The notes under the pieces were generated by a model. That model saw only the letters and a program-made list of their open reading frames with translations, had not been told where the DNA came from and did no database searches. DNA of 64,000 bases from Betaproteobacteria bacterium. GTDB taxonomy: Bacteria; Pseudomonadota; Gammaproteobacteria; Burkholderiales; Burkholderiaceae_C. The DNA lies in NCBI GenBank assembly GCA_025358155.1, contig JANYKR010000012.1, positions 1 to 64,000 on the forward strand. The letters are read 5' to 3'. Below are positions 48,052 through 57,925 of the stretch, piece after piece (position 1 is the first letter of the stretch; each line of letters starts with the position of its first letter). The position numbers were made by a program, and so were the translations under genes.

Positions 48052-48834
48052 TCAGGAGGTGGACGGGCTGGCCTCAGCCGCCAGCCCGGCGGGCAGCGAC
48101 TTGGGGCGGCGCTGGCGCAGCGCCTCGTACAGGCACACGCCCGAGGCCACCGAGACATTGAGGCTCTCGACCGCGCCGGCCATCGGGATGCGCACCAGCA
48201 GGTCGCAGGTCTTGCGCGTCAAGGCGCGCAGGCCGGCGCCCTCGGCGCCCAGCACCAAGGCCACCGGGCCGGTCAGGTCGATGTCGTAAATGCTGAGTTC
48301 GGCGTCTTCGGCGGTGCCGATGACCTGGATGTCACGGTCCTTGAGCTCATTGAGGGTGCGCGCCAGGTTGGTCACCATCAGGTAGGGCACGGTCTCGGCC
48401 GCGCCGCTGGCCACCTTGGCCACGGTAGCGTTGAGGCCCACCGCATGATCCTTGGGGGCGAGCACCGCATGGGCGCCCGCGCCGTCGGCCACCCGCAGGC
48501 ACGCACCCAGGTTGTGCGGATCGGTCACACCGTCAAGTACCAGCACCAGCGGCGGGCCGCTCACCGCGTCGAGCACATCGTCGATCGAATGCAGTTGCAC
48601 CAGCGCGTTGACCTTGGCCACCACGCCCTGGTGGCGCGGGCTGCCCGACAGCCGGATCAGGTGGTCGTCGTCGCTGTCGACCAGCTTGGTGCCCGCCGCC
48701 TTGACCCGCTCGACAAACTGGCGCATGCGGGCATCGCGTCGGCTGGCATCGACATGGATCTCGACGACGGATTCAGGGGCGGTCTTCAACCGCACGGTGA
48801 CGGCGTGGAAGCCGAACAGGATCTTGGTGCTCAT
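48052..48834 (-). CDS. rlmB: 23S rRNA (guanosine(2251)-2'-O)-methyltransferase
   Basis: A 260-residue SPOUT methyltransferase that methylates G2251 in 23S rRNA. The N-terminal substrate-binding domain starts [20 protein letters not shown]. The knotted domain shows [39 protein letters not shown] and [20 protein letters not shown], the three SPOUT motifs. It is followed by upp on the same strand. Confidence 0.95.
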   Translation of the reverse strand: MSTKILFGFHAVTVRLKTAPESVVEIHVDASRRDARMRQFVERVKAAGTKLVDSDDDHLIRLSGSPRHQGVVAKVNALVQLHSIDDVLDAVSGPPLVLVLDGVTDPHNLGACLRVADGAGAHAVLAPKDHAVGLNATVAKVASGAAETVPYLMVTNLARTLNELKDRDIQVIGTAEDAELSIYDIDLTGPVALVLGAEGAGLRALTRKTCDLLVRIPMAGAVESLNVSVASGVCLYEALRQRRPKSLPAGLAAEASPSTS

Positions 48835-48869
48835 GCGGGGATGGTAGCCGCATTGCCTGCCAGGCCGGC

Positions 48870-49610
48870 TCAGCGGCGCAGCGCCGCCAAGGCGCTCAGC
48901 GCACCGATCAGCAGGGGCTGGTGCAGCATGTAGACCGTCAGCGGCCAGCGGCCCAGGCGCACCAGCGGTTGCAGCGCGGCCGGCACGGCGCCCGCCAGCA
49001 GCGCCGGCCGATGCGCCAGCAGCCACTGGCCCGCAGCCAGGCCCCACAGCATCACGCCCAGCCAGGGCAGCACGGGCACGTAGTCTTCGGTGATCGGCTT
49101 GTGCGTGACCAGACCCACCCAGTTGGTCCAGCGGGTGTCAAAAAAGGCATGGGTCGCCACCTGTGGCAAGGCCAGCGCCAGCGCCCCCAGCGGCCACAGC
49201 CAGACCCGCAGCGGTGCCAGCAACCGGGTGGCCAACAGCATCAGCACCATGCCGTGCAGCACGCCAAAGCTGATCCAGCTGGCCGGAAACATCCAGGCCG
49301 AGCCCAGCGACACCAGCAATGCGCAGCCCAGCACCTGGGCCCAACGGCGCCAGAACTGCGGCCAGGCCACGGCCGCTTGCCAGGCCAGCGCCTGACCCAG
49401 TCCGGCACACAGCAAGAACAGGCTGACGATCAGGCTGCGCTGGGTGGTCCAGAAAGGGTCACGGTAAAAATTTTGCCGCGGGATGTACCCGCCCAGGTGG
49501 TTGAGGTCAAAGCAGAAGTGAAACAGCACCATCCAGACCATCGCCGCGCCGCGCAGTGCGTCCAGGCGGTCAAAACGGTCAAGGCGGAGAGGGCGGCGGG
49601 GCAATGGCAT
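48870..49610 (-). CDS. DUF1624 (heparan-alpha-glucosaminide N-acetyltransferase-like) membrane protein
   Basis: A 246-residue multi-pass inner-membrane protein of the DUF1624 family, whose catalytic domain is shared with heparan-alpha-glucosaminide N-acetyltransferase. RLDALRGAAMVWMVLFHFCF is the diagnostic first helix, with the His for acyl transfer in FHFCFDLNHLG. About seven helices follow, ending LGRWPLTVYMLHQPLLIGAL. The start MPLPRRPLRLDRFDRLD is used because residues upstream are not conserved. It probably acetylates an envelope sugar; unproven. Confidence 0.88.
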   Translation of the reverse strand: MPLPRRPLRLDRFDRLDALRGAAMVWMVLFHFCFDLNHLGGYIPRQNFYRDPFWTTQRSLIVSLFLLCAGLGQALAWQAAVAWPQFWRRWAQVLGCALLVSLGSAWMFPASWISFGVLHGMVLMLLATRLLAPLRVWLWPLGALALALPQVATHAFFDTRWTNWVGLVTHKPITEDYVPVLPWLGVMLWGLAAGQWLLAHRPALLAGAVPAALQPLVRLGRWPLTVYMLHQPLLIGALSALAALRR

Positions 49611-49715
49611 CGCGGTGGGGGGCGAGTTGGACAGCGGGCACGGTCGTGGCACGCGCCTGGCCCTGCATTCTGACCTCGGGCGGATGCACCGCCGCCCTAG
49701 AATCCGCCCGCGTTT

Positions 49716-49792
49716 CTGACCGTAGCTCAACCGGATAGAGCACCAGCCTTCTAAGCTGGGGGTTGCAGGTTCGATCCCTGCCGGTCAGACCA
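49716..49792 (+). tRNA. tRNA-Arg (anticodon TCT)
   Basis: A 77-base cloverleaf. The acceptor CTGACCG/CGGTCAG is fully paired, the D arm is GCTC..GAGC, the anticodon arm CCAGC-CTTCTAA-GCTGG places TCT at 34-36, the T arm has GGTTCGATC, and 3' CCA is encoded. It reads AGA/AGG, rare codons in this GC-rich genome. Confidence 0.97.
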
Positions 49793-50106
49793 TTTGGCGA
49801 CCGGACCCCGCTGCGAGGCTTGCAGTCTGGCACCCCTGGGCGGTCCTGACCCGGCGCCAGTGCCGGGAGGCCCCGGCCGAGCCGGCCCGGACGGGCCATA
49901 TCCCAACGTTTTGGCGCAACAGCCGGGCCGTGGGCGGCCGCAACCGGCCTGGGGTCGGCGATTGAAGTGGGCAGCAGTTCACGCCGGGGTCCGGCGTCGC
50001 CGGTCGGGCCCTGGATTGCGGGGGACACCTTGCCGATAGGACTGGCTAACGTGCCGCCATTGCAGGTCGAGAGCTCTGCACCTCCGTTTTTTTAAGGTCA
50101 CCCACC
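49793..50106. other. Gene-free region between tRNA-Arg and the PEP-CTERM gene
   Basis: 314 bases without a supportable gene. Long frames crossing it have no conserved content. I looked for a sigma-54 promoter (typical of PEP-CTERM regulons) and found no GG-N10-GC element. A T7 run and AAGGT precede the PEP-CTERM start. GC-rich inverted repeats such as CCGGCG/CGCCGG near 49991 are too tight to call a terminator. Confidence 0.5.
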
Positions 50107-50799
50107 ATGTTCCGTACCGCACTCGTCCTGGCCGCCCTGCTCGCCGCCAACACCGCCTCTGCCGGCCCAATCAACACCGTCAACCTGAAGATGACGGGCT
50201 TTGGCTACGGTTACGCAGCGGTGCAGACCAATGTGACGAGCGGCTACATCGGCGCCGGTGAATTGCAGGGCCTGATGACCAGCAACGGCGTGACCAGCTC
50301 GTTCCTGACCTATTGCACCGACCTGGCGCAGAGCTTCTCGTGGAATACCAACTACAGCTACACGCTGGTGGCCAATGGTTCGGCAAATGGCTTCACCAAC
50401 CGACAGGCTGACCTGCTGGGCAAGCTCTACACCCTGGCCGGCCGGGACGTGGACACCACGGATGAGAGTGCGGCCTTCCAGTTGGCGGTGTGGGAGATCG
50501 TCACCGAATCGGCCGGCAACAAGCTCAATCTGCTGAATGGCGGCTTTCAGCTGACCGCGGGCGCCAGCAGCGTGCAACGCTCTCTGGCCAGCAACTGGCT
50601 CAACAGCGTCAGCGCCAGCAACGCAGCCAACACGTTTGACGCAGCCCGCCTGTACAGCAGCGTGGCGCAGGACTTTGTCGTCTTCACCGAGCGGCCGCTG
50701 ACACCCAACGGCGGCGGCAACGTGCCTGAACCGGCCAGCCTTGGCCTGGTCGGCGTGGCTTTGCTGGCTCTGGTGGCAGCGCGCCGTCGTCGGGCCTGA
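50107..50799 (+). CDS. PEP-CTERM sorting domain protein
   Basis: A 230-residue exported protein. The signal peptide MFRTALVLAALLAANTASAG is followed by an Asn/Ser/Thr-rich extracellular body with one visible cysteine (TYCTDLAQSF). The C-terminal sorting signal is VPEPASLGLVGVALLALVA followed by RRRR, the tripartite PEP motif, helix and basic tail cut by exosortase EpsH/XrtA-type enzymes. The presence implies an exosortase elsewhere in the genome and export to an exopolysaccharide matrix. The AVWEIVTES segment suggests the Cys/Trp-type family of secreted PEP-CTERM proteins. It ends at a bidirectional terminator. Confidence 0.93.
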   Translation: MFRTALVLAALLAANTASAGPINTVNLKMTGFGYGYAAVQTNVTSGYIGAGELQGLMTSNGVTSSFLTYCTDLAQSFSWNTNYSYTLVANGSANGFTNRQADLLGKLYTLAGRDVDTTDESAAFQLAVWEIVTESAGNKLNLLNGGFQLTAGASSVQRSLASNWLNSVSASNAANTFDAARLYSSVAQDFVVFTERPLTPNGGGNVPEPASLGLVGVALLALVAARRRRA

Positions 50800-50860
50800 G
50801 CGCCGGCTCACATCAGGGCACGGGTTTGCGGGCCCGATGCCACGGCCAGACTCACCAAGC

Positions 50861-50891
50861 AAAAGGGCCTCGACGATGCGAGACCCTTTTT
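50861..50891. terminator. Bidirectional terminator between PEP-CTERM gene and tRNA-Pro
   Basis: AAAAGGGCCTCG and CGAGACCCTTTT pair with one mismatch over 12 bp with a 7-base loop. T-runs flank both arms, so it can stop the PEP-CTERM transcript on plus and tRNA-Pro on minus. Confidence 0.85.
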
Positions 50892-50921
50892 GCTGGAGGC
50901 AGCTGGCTGCCGCTTGAAAGT

Positions 50922-50998
<77 letters not shown>

Positions 50999-51009
50999 AA
51001 GCGTTGATT

Positions 51010-51585
51010 CTAGCCTGGCGCCGAATCGGGTGCGCTGAGCAGCAGTTGGCGGGCCACCGCTTCGCACTGGCGGATATGCTGTTCGCAGACATACTTGAGC
51101 GCCGAGAAGGTCAACGCCGCCGACACCAGCTGCCCGGCCACCGGCAGGTACTTGGCCGCTTGCTGGGCGCTCAGGCGCAGGCCAACGGTCTTGAGCACGA
51201 CCATCACCAGCTCTCGAGTCACGATCCGTCCCAGCACCAGGCTGCTGCCTGCCGACATCGCCTTGTAGACCACCACCCGGCGGTGCGGCGCCAGCCGCTC
51301 GACCTGGGCCGGGCTGAGGCCAAAGGCGCTGGTGATCTCGGGCAGCAGCTTGACCAGCAGCCCCACGTCGGTGACCCAGTCCACACCGGGCACCGGCACC
51401 ATCGCCACGCCGGCCGCCAACAGCGCCCGCTGACTGACACGCTGGCGGCAGCGCTGGGCGGTGCGGCTCAGGGCGTCGGGGGGCGGCGGCGCCGATTTTG
51501 GGCGAGCCACACCTGCGGCCGCGAGCCCGCCCGCACCCGGGAGACGCGCTTTCAACCTCGACAGCCTGGCAGGCCAGGTACTCAT
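51010..51585 (-). CDS. EcsC/DUF697-like hypothetical membrane protein
   Basis: A 191-residue protein. After a basic N-terminal region (MSTWPARLSRLKARLPGAGG), the segment RALLAAGVAMVPVPGVDWVT and DVGLLVKLLPEITSAFGLSP resembles the EcsC/DUF697 family, followed by APHRRVVVYKAMSAGSSLVL. Ends with QHIRQCEAVARQLLL. Similar hypothetical proteins occur across Burkholderiales. Function unknown. Its start overlaps the rraA stop by four bases (ATGA), so it is coupled to rraA. Confidence 0.75.
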   Translation of the reverse strand: MSTWPARLSRLKARLPGAGGLAAAGVARPKSAPPPPDALSRTAQRCRQRVSQRALLAAGVAMVPVPGVDWVTDVGLLVKLLPEITSAFGLSPAQVERLAPHRRVVVYKAMSAGSSLVLGRIVTRELVMVVLKTVGLRLSAQQAAKYLPVAGQLVSAALTFSALKYVCEQHIRQCEAVARQLLLSAPDSAPG

Positions 51586-52088
51586 GGCCCGGGCGCGATC
51601 TTCATCACCACGATGCCGTCGGCATCGGCCACCAGCCAGTCGCCCGGCCGTACCGCCACCCCTTGCACCTGCACCGGCACATCGACATGGCCGGCATGGT
51701 GGCGATCGGTGGGCAGTGGCATCAGGGCCAGCGCGCGGATGCCGACCTGGGCCACTGCCAGCTCGGCAGCGTCGCGCACACAGCCATCCACCACCAGGCC
51801 GGCCCAGCCGTTGCGGGCGGCGGCTGCGGCCAGGTTGCCGCCCACCAGCGCATGGCGCAGCGAGCCGCCACCATCCACCACCAGCACCCGGCCATAGCCT
51901 GGCGACTCGACAGCGGCTTTTACCGAGGTGTTGTCCTCATGGCACTTGACCGTGCTGACCGTGCCGGCAAAGGCCAGGCGACCGCCGTAGGCCCGAAACA
52001 CCGGCGGCAAAACACGAAAGGCGCCGCTGTTGTCATGCCGAAAGGCGTCGCACAGGTCGCAGGTGGACAAGGGATTCGGAATGCTCAT
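51582..52088 (-). CDS. rraA: RraA family protein (RNase E regulator-like)
   Basis: A 168-residue RraA-fold protein that in E. coli inhibits RNase E. The start MSIPNPLSTCDLCDAFRHDN and the core GYGRVLVVDGGGSLRHALVG, GNLAAAAARNGWAGLVVDGC and VRDAAELAV are the family pattern. The GGG/GG loop and catalytic-like Arg in GCVRD recall the HMG-aldolase relatives, so an aldolase role is possible. ATG 52088 is chosen over upstream ATGs. It follows ccmI after a short gap, at the end of the ccm operon. Confidence 0.9.
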   Translation of the reverse strand: MSIPNPLSTCDLCDAFRHDNSGAFRVLPPVFRAYGGRLAFAGTVSTVKCHEDNTSVKAAVESPGYGRVLVVDGGGSLRHALVGGNLAAAAARNGWAGLVVDGCVRDAAELAVAQVGIRALALMPLPTDRHHAGHVDVPVQVQGVAVRPGDWLVADADGIVVMKIAPGP

Positions 52089-52123
52089 GTCAGGCTCCAG
52101 CATGCGCTTGCTTTGCGGTGAAC

Positions 52124-53380
52124 TCAAGGAAGCACCTCGCCGATTTGCAGTTGCAGACCGCGAGTGCCCACCGCCACCGCCGGCGACAAGCCCTGCAAGT
52201 CACCCGGCTGCGGCATGGCGTTACCACTCTTGCTGACGCGGGCTCCGATCACCACCTGGGTAACGGTGGACAGGCGCAGCGCCGGGCTCATCGCCATCGA
52301 GTCGTCCAGCGTGAGATCGAGTGGCAAGTCCTTGACCTGGCGGCGCTGGATCGCCAGCGGTGCCTTGAGGCCTTGCAGCGCCCGCGCAAAGATGAACACC
52401 GTGTCGTCCGGTGCAGCCTTGGCTGCCAGTGCCGGCGCCAAGCTGACGCGCACCTGCACCGCCGCGCTGGCGGCTGGCCCGGCGGCGCTGCTGCCTGGCG
52501 CAACGGTGTCGGCAGCGGCGGGTACCGCCGTCGCCAAGGCCGGTGCGGGCGGCTCGGGTGGCAGTGCCGGCAGGCCGGCGCGCTGGCGCGCTTCGTCCAC
52601 ACCGCCGCGCAAGCGCCTGGCCATCTCGCTGCCGGGTTCAGCCTTGCTCATGGCCCGCTGCCAGCGCTGGGCGGCGCCGGCAAAATCGTCTTTGTCGAAG
52701 GCGACCGTGCCTGCCAGCGACAGCGCCTTGGCGTTGTCGGGATCAAGCTGCAAGGCCTGATCGATCAGCCGCTCGGGCTCACCGGCGAGCTTGCGGCCTT
52801 GCGACATGCCAAGTGCATCGGCGTAATCGGCATAGCCTTGGGCGTCCTTGGGCCGCAATTTGATCACCCGCTGGTAGGCCACGATCGCCTGGGGATAGCG
52901 CTCCAGCACGCTGTAGGACCGGCCGAGCATGGCCCAGCCTTCGGCATCATCAGGCTGGGTCTTGAGCCGCTCGGCCAGGCGCTCGGCCATGGCCTCGAAC
53001 TGGGCCCGTCCGGCGTCCTGGCTCGCCGCTTCATTGGCGGGCGCGCCGGGCACGCCGGGTGCCACGGCCAGGGCGGCCGGGTTGCCGAGCCAGGCATAGC
53101 CTGCGACAACAAAAACCAGCGCAAACACGGCCAGCCCGAGCAGCAAACGGCCTGAAGGGCGGGCCTCTGCAGCGGGCGGCTCGGCGGCAGCGGCGGGCGC
53201 CGACCTGTCAGACGCGCCAGCCCCTGCACCCGCTCCGCTCGCCGGCAGCAACACCGAAGCCAGGATCTGCGCCTCCAGGCCATCCCGCGCCTGGCGTGCG
53301 GCCTCACCCGTGAGCACACCGCTGGTAATCAGTGCATCGAGTTCACCGAGCTGGCGTTTGAGGTCATCGAGACGCGTCAT
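52124..53380 (-). CDS. ccmI: Cytochrome c maturation protein CcmI (TPR)
   Basis: A 418-residue CcmI-type protein that delivers apocytochrome c to the heme ligation complex. A cytoplasmic N-terminal region leads into one clear membrane helix (residues about 77-97, RLLLGLAVFALVFVVAGYAW). Periplasmic TPR repeats follow (about 130-270: AEGWAMLGRSYSVLERYPQA; AQGYADYADALG; AKALSLAGTVAFDKDDFAGA). A C-terminal domain continues to residue 418. The first of the two N-terminal helices of E. coli CcmI is missing or weak. It overlaps ccmH by four bases. Confidence 0.92.
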   Translation of the reverse strand: MTRLDDLKRQLGELDALITSGVLTGEAARQARDGLEAQILASVLLPASGAGAGAGASDRSAPAAAAEPPAAEARPSGRLLLGLAVFALVFVVAGYAWLGNPAALAVAPGVPGAPANEAASQDAGRAQFEAMAERLAERLKTQPDDAEGWAMLGRSYSVLERYPQAIVAYQRVIKLRPKDAQGYADYADALGMSQGRKLAGEPERLIDQALQLDPDNAKALSLAGTVAFDKDDFAGAAQRWQRAMSKAEPGSEMARRLRGGVDEARQRAGLPALPPEPPAPALATAVPAAADTVAPGSSAAGPAASAAVQVRVSLAPALAAKAAPDDTVFIFARALQGLKAPLAIQRRQVKDLPLDLTLDDSMAMSPALRLSTVTQVVIGARVSKSGNAMPQPGDLQGLSPAVAVGTRGLQLQIGEVLP

Positions 53381-53886
53381 CGAGCGGTTTCTTCTTCAGG
53401 AATGTCGGGATCAAATGCATCGGCGCCCAGACGCTGACGCCGGCGCAGCACCAGCACCAAGGCCGTCAGTGCACCCACCATCAGCACGGCCGGCCCGACC
53501 CACAGCACCACGGTGCTGGCCTTGAACGGCGGGTTGTAGAGCACAAAATCGCCGTAGCGCTCGGTCATGTAGGTGCGGATCTGGTCTTCGGTCATGCCCT
53601 TGGCCAGCATCTCGCGGATCTGCTGGCGCAGGTCTTCGGCCAGGCCTGCATGCGAGTCGGCAATGGTCTGGTTCTGGCAGACCAGGCAACGCAGCTCGGC
53701 CGCCAGCACCATCATGCGGGCCTCAAGCTCGGGATTGGCCGAGGCCGACGGCGCTTCGCTGGCCCGGGCCTGCGGGCCGGCCAGCAGTGCGGCGCTGAGC
53801 AGCGCTGCGGCCAGCGCCAGTGCAGCGAGCAGGCGGGCCAAAGCGGCGCCCGACTTGCCAAGCAAACCGATCACGGCTTCAGGCAT
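53377..53886 (-). CDS. ccmH: Cytochrome c maturation protein CcmH
   Basis: A 169-residue thiol-disulfide protein that keeps apocytochrome c heme-binding cysteines reduced. The LRCLVCQNQ motif has Cys67 and Cys70. An N-terminal hydrophobic signal/anchor (about residues 14-38) precedes the domain, and a C-terminal anchor (TVVLWVGPAVLMVGALTALV) follows. TERYGDFVLYNPPF is conserved. It overlaps ccmI and ccmG. Confidence 0.95.
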   Translation of the reverse strand: MPEAVIGLLGKSGAALARLLAALALAAALLSAALLAGPQARASEAPSASANPELEARMMVLAAELRCLVCQNQTIADSHAGLAEDLRQQIREMLAKGMTEDQIRTYMTERYGDFVLYNPPFKASTVVLWVGPAVLMVGALTALVLVLRRRQRLGADAFDPDIPEEETAR

Positions 53887-54403
53887 TGAGCTTCCTCAGC
53901 AGCGGTTCAAGCTTGTTGCGCAGCACCTCGGGCGTGATCGGGCCGATGTGCTTGTAGCGAATGGTGCCGGCCTTGTCGATCACGAAGGTCTCGGGCACGC
54001 CGTAGACGCCATAGTCGATGCCGATGCGGCCCTCGGGGTCGAACATCGAATCGGTGTAGGGGTTGCCGAACTGCTTGAGCCAGCCCAGGCCATCCTCGCG
54101 CTTGTCCTTGTAGTTCAGGCCGTACACCGGCACGCCGCCCCGGCGCGCGTACTCGACCAGCACCGGGTGCTCGTCACGGCAGGCGCCGCACCACGACGCC
54201 CAGACATTGAGCAGCCAGACCTTGCCCAGCAGGTCGTCGCGCTTGATCACCGCGTCTGGCCGGGCCAGCGCTGCGGCCTGGAAAGGCGGCGCCGGCTTGC
54301 CCACCAGGGGCGACGGCACCTCACGCGGGTCCAGCCCCAGGCCCACCAGCAAAAAGCCGGCCAAGACCAGGAACAGCGCCAGCGGGATCAAAAAGCGCTT
54401 CAC
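53879..54403 (-). CDS. ccmG: Thiol:disulfide interchange protein CcmG/DsbE
   Basis: A 174-residue membrane-anchored periplasmic thioredoxin-fold reductant. The active site WCGAC (Cys72, Cys75) lies in VWLLNVWASWCGACRDEH. An N-terminal anchor (LIPLALFLVLAGFLLVGLGL) is followed by YGVYGVPETFVIDKAGTIRY with the cis-Pro and the acidic cluster. It reduces CcmH/apocytochrome c. It overlaps ccmH by eight bases and ccmF by four. Confidence 0.95.
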   Translation of the reverse strand: MKRFLIPLALFLVLAGFLLVGLGLDPREVPSPLVGKPAPPFQAAALARPDAVIKRDDLLGKVWLLNVWASWCGACRDEHPVLVEYARRGGVPVYGLNYKDKREDGLGWLKQFGNPYTDSMFDPEGRIGIDYGVYGVPETFVIDKAGTIRYKHIGPITPEVLRNKLEPLLRKLNA

Positions 54404-56409
54404 CGTGCGCCTCCCGCTGCCGTTGCGCTGGCTGCCAGCGGCAGCGCTGCGGCACGGGTTTGCCTGGCCCGGTAACGCCGGTCACTGGCCGCCAAGCCGC
54501 CGCCCAGCATCATCACCAGGCAACCGCCCCAGATCAGCACGATGAAGGGCTTGTGCTGCACCCGCACGATCCACTCGCCGGTGGGCAGGCGCTCGCCCAT
54601 CGAGATGTAGAGGTCGCGCAAGGGGTTGCTGTCGACCGCTGCCTCGGTCATCGGGTTGGTCTGGACCCGGTAAATGCGCTTCTCGGGCTGCAGCATGGCG
54701 ATCACCGTGCCGGCCTTGCTGACCTCGATCAAGCCTTGTGCGGCGCTGTAGTTGGGGCCTTGCACGTCCTTGACCGACAGCATGCGGAAGCGGAAGCCGG
54801 CGATCTCAGTGCTGGCATCGGGCCCCATCTTGACGTCGCGCTCGGTCTCATAGGTCTTGACCATCGCCACGCCGAAGGCAAATACCGCCACGCCCAGGTG
54901 GGCCACCATCATGCCGACCATCGCACGCGGCAACAGCCGCGCTCGGCCGAGCACCGTGCCGCCCAGACCGCGGCTTTGCCCCGGCAAGGGCCGCAGCCGC
55001 TCGACCAGGTCCACCCCGATGGCCGCCACGATCCAGTAGGCCAGGAACAGACCGCCGGTGGTGGCCGGCGCAATCCGGCCCATGGCCCAGCCGCTGAGCA
55101 GCGCTGCGCCGATGGCAAAAACAAAGGCCCAGCGCAGCCGCCGCACCAGGCTGGAGGCCTCATCCTGCTTCCAGCGCATCAGCGGCCCGACACCCATCAG
55201 CAGCAACAGCGGCGCCATCATCAGCGTGAACACGGTGTCGAAATACGGCGGTCCGACCGAAATCTTGCCGCCACCCATGGCGTCCAGAAACAGCGGGTAC
55301 ATGGTGCCCAGCAACACGCCGCCGCAGGCCGCCACCAGCAGGATGTTGTTGACCAGCAGCATCGACTCCTTGCTGAGCAGGCCCGAGCGCTGACCCAGGC
55401 CGACGCTGGGCGCACGCCAGGCGTACAGCAGCAGCGAGGCACCGATCACCACCACCAGAAAGACCAGGATGAACAGGCCTCGGCGCGGGTCAGTGGCAAA
55501 GCTGTGCACCGACGACAGCACGCCCGAGCGGACCAGAAAGGTGCCCAGCAGCGAGAGCGAAAACGCCAGGATCGCCAGCAGCACGGTCCAGACCTTGAAG
55601 CTGCCTCGCTTCTCGGTCACTGCCAACGAGTGGATCAGCGCGGTGCCCACCAACCAGGGCATGAAGGACGCGTTCTCGACCGGGTCCCAGAACCACCAGC
55701 CGCCCCAACCCAGCTCGTTGTAGGCCCACCAACTGCCCAGCCCGATGCCGAAGGTGAGAAATATCCAGGCCGCTGACGTCCAGGGCCGGGTCCAGCGGGC
55801 CCAGGTGGCGTCGAGGTTGCCGCCGATCAGCGCGGCAATCGCAAAGGCATAGGCCACCGAGAAGCCAACGTAGCCCATGTAGAGCATGGGCGGGTGGATC
55901 ACCATGCCGGGGTCTTGCAGCAACGGGTTCAGGTCGCGGCCGTCGGCAGCGGCCGGGATAAGCCGGTCGAACGGGTTGGAGGTGATCAGCATGAACAGCA
56001 AAAAGCCGACCGAGACCCAGCCCAGTACCGCCAGGATGCGGGCGACAAAAACCGCGGGCAAGCTGCGCGAGAACCGCGCCACCGCCACCGTCCAGAGGCA
56101 CAACATCAGCACCCACAACAGCAGCGAGCCCTCATGGCCGCCCCAGACGGCGGCGATGCGGTAGGGCAGCGGCAGCGCAGAGTTGGAGTTGGACGCAACG
56201 TAGAGCACCGAAAAGTCATGCCGCACAAAAGAGGCGGCCAGGCAGAGAAACGACAGCGCCACCAGCCCGCACTGCAGGTAGGCCGCAGGCCGGGCCAGCG
56301 CCATCCAGTCGGCCCGGCCGCGCTGCGCGCCTAGCATGGGCACGACACCCTGCACCAGCGCCACGGCCAGCGCCAGGATCAGGATCAGATGACCAAATTC
56401 AGGGATCAT
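54400..56409 (-). CDS. ccmF: Heme lyase CcmF
   Basis: A 669-residue membrane protein with about 14-15 helices that attaches heme to apocytochrome c. The WWD domain is [20 protein letters not shown]. Four conserved periplasmic histidines are expected; visible ones lie in [20 protein letters not shown] and in the [13 protein letters not shown] stretch after the WWD domain. The C-terminal domain with [20 protein letters not shown] is present. It overlaps ccmE and ccmG by ATGA. Confidence 0.96.
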   Translation of the reverse strand: MIPEFGHLILILALAVALVQGVVPMLGAQRGRADWMALARPAAYLQCGLVALSFLCLAASFVRHDFSVLYVASNSNSALPLPYRIAAVWGGHEGSLLLWVLMLCLWTVAVARFSRSLPAVFVARILAVLGWVSVGFLLFMLITSNPFDRLIPAAADGRDLNPLLQDPGMVIHPPMLYMGYVGFSVAYAFAIAALIGGNLDATWARWTRPWTSAAWIFLTFGIGLGSWWAYNELGWGGWWFWDPVENASFMPWLVGTALIHSLAVTEKRGSFKVWTVLLAILAFSLSLLGTFLVRSGVLSSVHSFATDPRRGLFILVFLVVVIGASLLLYAWRAPSVGLGQRSGLLSKESMLLVNNILLVAACGGVLLGTMYPLFLDAMGGGKISVGPPYFDTVFTLMMAPLLLLMGVGPLMRWKQDEASSLVRRLRWAFVFAIGAALLSGWAMGRIAPATTGGLFLAYWIVAAIGVDLVERLRPLPGQSRGLGGTVLGRARLLPRAMVGMMVAHLGVAVFAFGVAMVKTYETERDVKMGPDASTEIAGFRFRMLSVKDVQGPNYSAAQGLIEVSKAGTVIAMLQPEKRIYRVQTNPMTEAAVDSNPLRDLYISMGERLPTGEWIVRVQHKPFIVLIWGGCLVMMLGGGLAASDRRYRARQTRAAALPLAASATAAGGAR

Positions 56410-56921
56410 GGTTTGGCTCCAGGCCCAGCAGGGGCAGCAATGGTGGCAGGGGCGGCGGTGGACTCGGACTTGGCCAAGGTGCCCGACATCTTGTTGCGCG
56501 TCTTCTCGGCTCGCTGCAGGGCGGCGGCCGCCTCGGGCGGCATGTAGTTTTCGTCGTGCTTGGCCAGCACCTCGCGGGCGGCAAATACACCGTCAGCCGC
56601 CAGCTGGCCTTGCGCCACCACACCTTTGCCCTCCTTGAACAGGTCGGGCAGCACCCCATCAAAGCGTACCGGCACGGTCTTGAGGGTGTCGGTGACGATG
56701 AAGCGCACGGTCACGCCTTCGCGCACCACGCTGCCGGCCTCCACCAGGCCGCCGACCCGGAAGGTGCGGCCTTGCGGCGCCTCTTTGGCGGCGACCTGGG
56801 TCGGGGTGTAGAAAAACACCAGATTGCTGTTGAAGGCGTTGAGAGTCAGCGCCACGGCCACACCCACCGCCGAGAGCACACCCAGCAAGATGGCAGCACG
56901 TTTGTGACGGGGTTTGATCAT
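56406..56921 (-). CDS. ccmE: Heme chaperone CcmE
   Basis: A 171-residue periplasmic OB-fold heme chaperone. The heme-binding His122 and Tyr126 lie in [11 protein letters not shown]. An N-terminal anchor ([20 protein letters not shown]) precedes the domain. The C-terminus after Pro-Pro-Glu is an extended Ala-rich tail. It overlaps ccmD by four bases. Confidence 0.96.
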   Translation of the reverse strand: MIKPRHKRAAILLGVLSAVGVAVALTLNAFNSNLVFFYTPTQVAAKEAPQGRTFRVGGLVEAGSVVREGVTVRFIVTDTLKTVPVRFDGVLPDLFKEGKGVVAQGQLAADGVFAAREVLAKHDENYMPPEAAAALQRAEKTRNKMSGTLAKSESTAAPATIAAPAGPGAKP

Positions 56922-57094
56922 CTTGCACTCTCCGGTTGCCAGTCATCACGCGCCGCTGCAAAGGCCTGCCGGCGGCGCTGCCGCACGACCAGCGCCTCGG
57001 CGACCAGCACTGCCAGGGTGAGGCCGTAAGAGCCCCAGACATACAGCCCGTAGCCGCCCATGCGGAAAAACTCATCCATCGATTGCCAGTTCAT
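56918..57094 (-). CDS. ccmD: Heme exporter protein CcmD
   Basis: A 58-residue membrane protein that helps release holo-CcmE from Ccm[23 protein letters not shown] starts it, followed by one helix ([17 protein letters not shown]) and a basic RQRRRQ segment facing the cytoplasm. The GGYG-YVW-SYG pattern is the family signature. It overlaps ccmC and ccmE by four bases on each side. It is easily missed because it is so short. Confidence 0.95.
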   Translation of the reverse strand: MNWQSMDEFFRMGGYGLYVWGSYGLTLAVLVAEALVVRQRRRQAFAAARDDWQPESAR

Positions 57095-57837
57095 GCTTTG
57101 CTTTCAGCGCGCGTCAGCGCCCTCACCCACTCGGTATCCGACTCCTGCTCCAGCACGATCGCCCTGGCCCGTGTGAAGGCCACCGCAAAGCTGTAAGCCC
57201 AGAAGCACAAGGTCATCAGCAGCATCGCCGTGAGCATGGTGGCAACCATCTTGGGCGCTGAAGTCATGCTGATGCTCGACCCTTGGTGCAAGGTGTTCCA
57301 CCAGCGCACCGAGAAGTAGATGATCGGCACATTGACCACGCCCACCAGGGCCAGCAACGCGCCGGCGTTGGCGGCGCGCTTGGGGTCGTCGATCGCCTCG
57401 GTCAGGGCGATGTAGCCGCCGTACATCAGCAGCAGGATGAACTCGGAGGTGAGCCGGGCGTCCCAGACCCACCAGGTGCCCCAGGTCGGTTTGCCCCAGA
57501 GTGCGCCGGTCCACAGCGCGATGAAGGTGAACAACGCGCCGGTGGGCGCCAGGGCCCGGGCGTACATCGCCGCCATGCGGGTATTCATCATCCAGCCCAC
57601 CGCCGCCCAGAAGGCCATGATCAGGTAGATCAGCATCGACATCCAGGCCGCAGGCACATGGATGAAGATGATGCGGTAGGCATCACCCTGCTGGAAATCG
57701 GTGGGGGCGATGGCAAAGCCGGTGTAAAGGCCGGCTGCGCCCAGCAGCAAGGTGGCCGCCCAGCACCAAGGCACCAGCGCGCCGGCCAACGCGTAAAAAC
57801 GCGAGGGTGCGGCAAAAGTGGTCAAGCGCAATGTCAT
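57091..57837 (-). CDS. ccmC: Heme exporter protein CcmC
   Basis: A 248-residue, six-helix membrane protein that transfers heme to CcmE. The WWD-type motif reads TWGTWWVWDARLTSEFILLL, with conserved His in IFIHVPAAWMS and near WNTLHQGSSI. The start MTLRLTTFAAPSRFYALAG is preferred; an in-frame ATG 14 codons upstream (57879) is possible. Overlaps ccmD by ATGA. Confidence 0.95.
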   Translation of the reverse strand: MTLRLTTFAAPSRFYALAGALVPWCWAATLLLGAAGLYTGFAIAPTDFQQGDAYRIIFIHVPAAWMSMLIYLIMAFWAAVGWMMNTRMAAMYARALAPTGALFTFIALWTGALWGKPTWGTWWVWDARLTSEFILLLMYGGYIALTEAIDDPKRAANAGALLALVGVVNVPIIYFSVRWWNTLHQGSSISMTSAPKMVATMLTAMLLMTLCFWAYSFAVAFTRARAIVLEQESDTEWVRALTRAESKA

Positions 57838-57925
57838 GGTGGGGGTCAGGTCTGGGTCGGGTTCAAAAAGTTCATTCAAGCAGTTCGGGAGGGTCTGGCG
57901 GGCCGGTGATCAATGAAACGGGCGG

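Noticed and set aside
49793-50106. Sigma-54 promoter for the PEP-CTERM gene
   Set aside because: TGGCAC occurs, but the GG-N10-GC spacing fails by one base and no TTGC follows.
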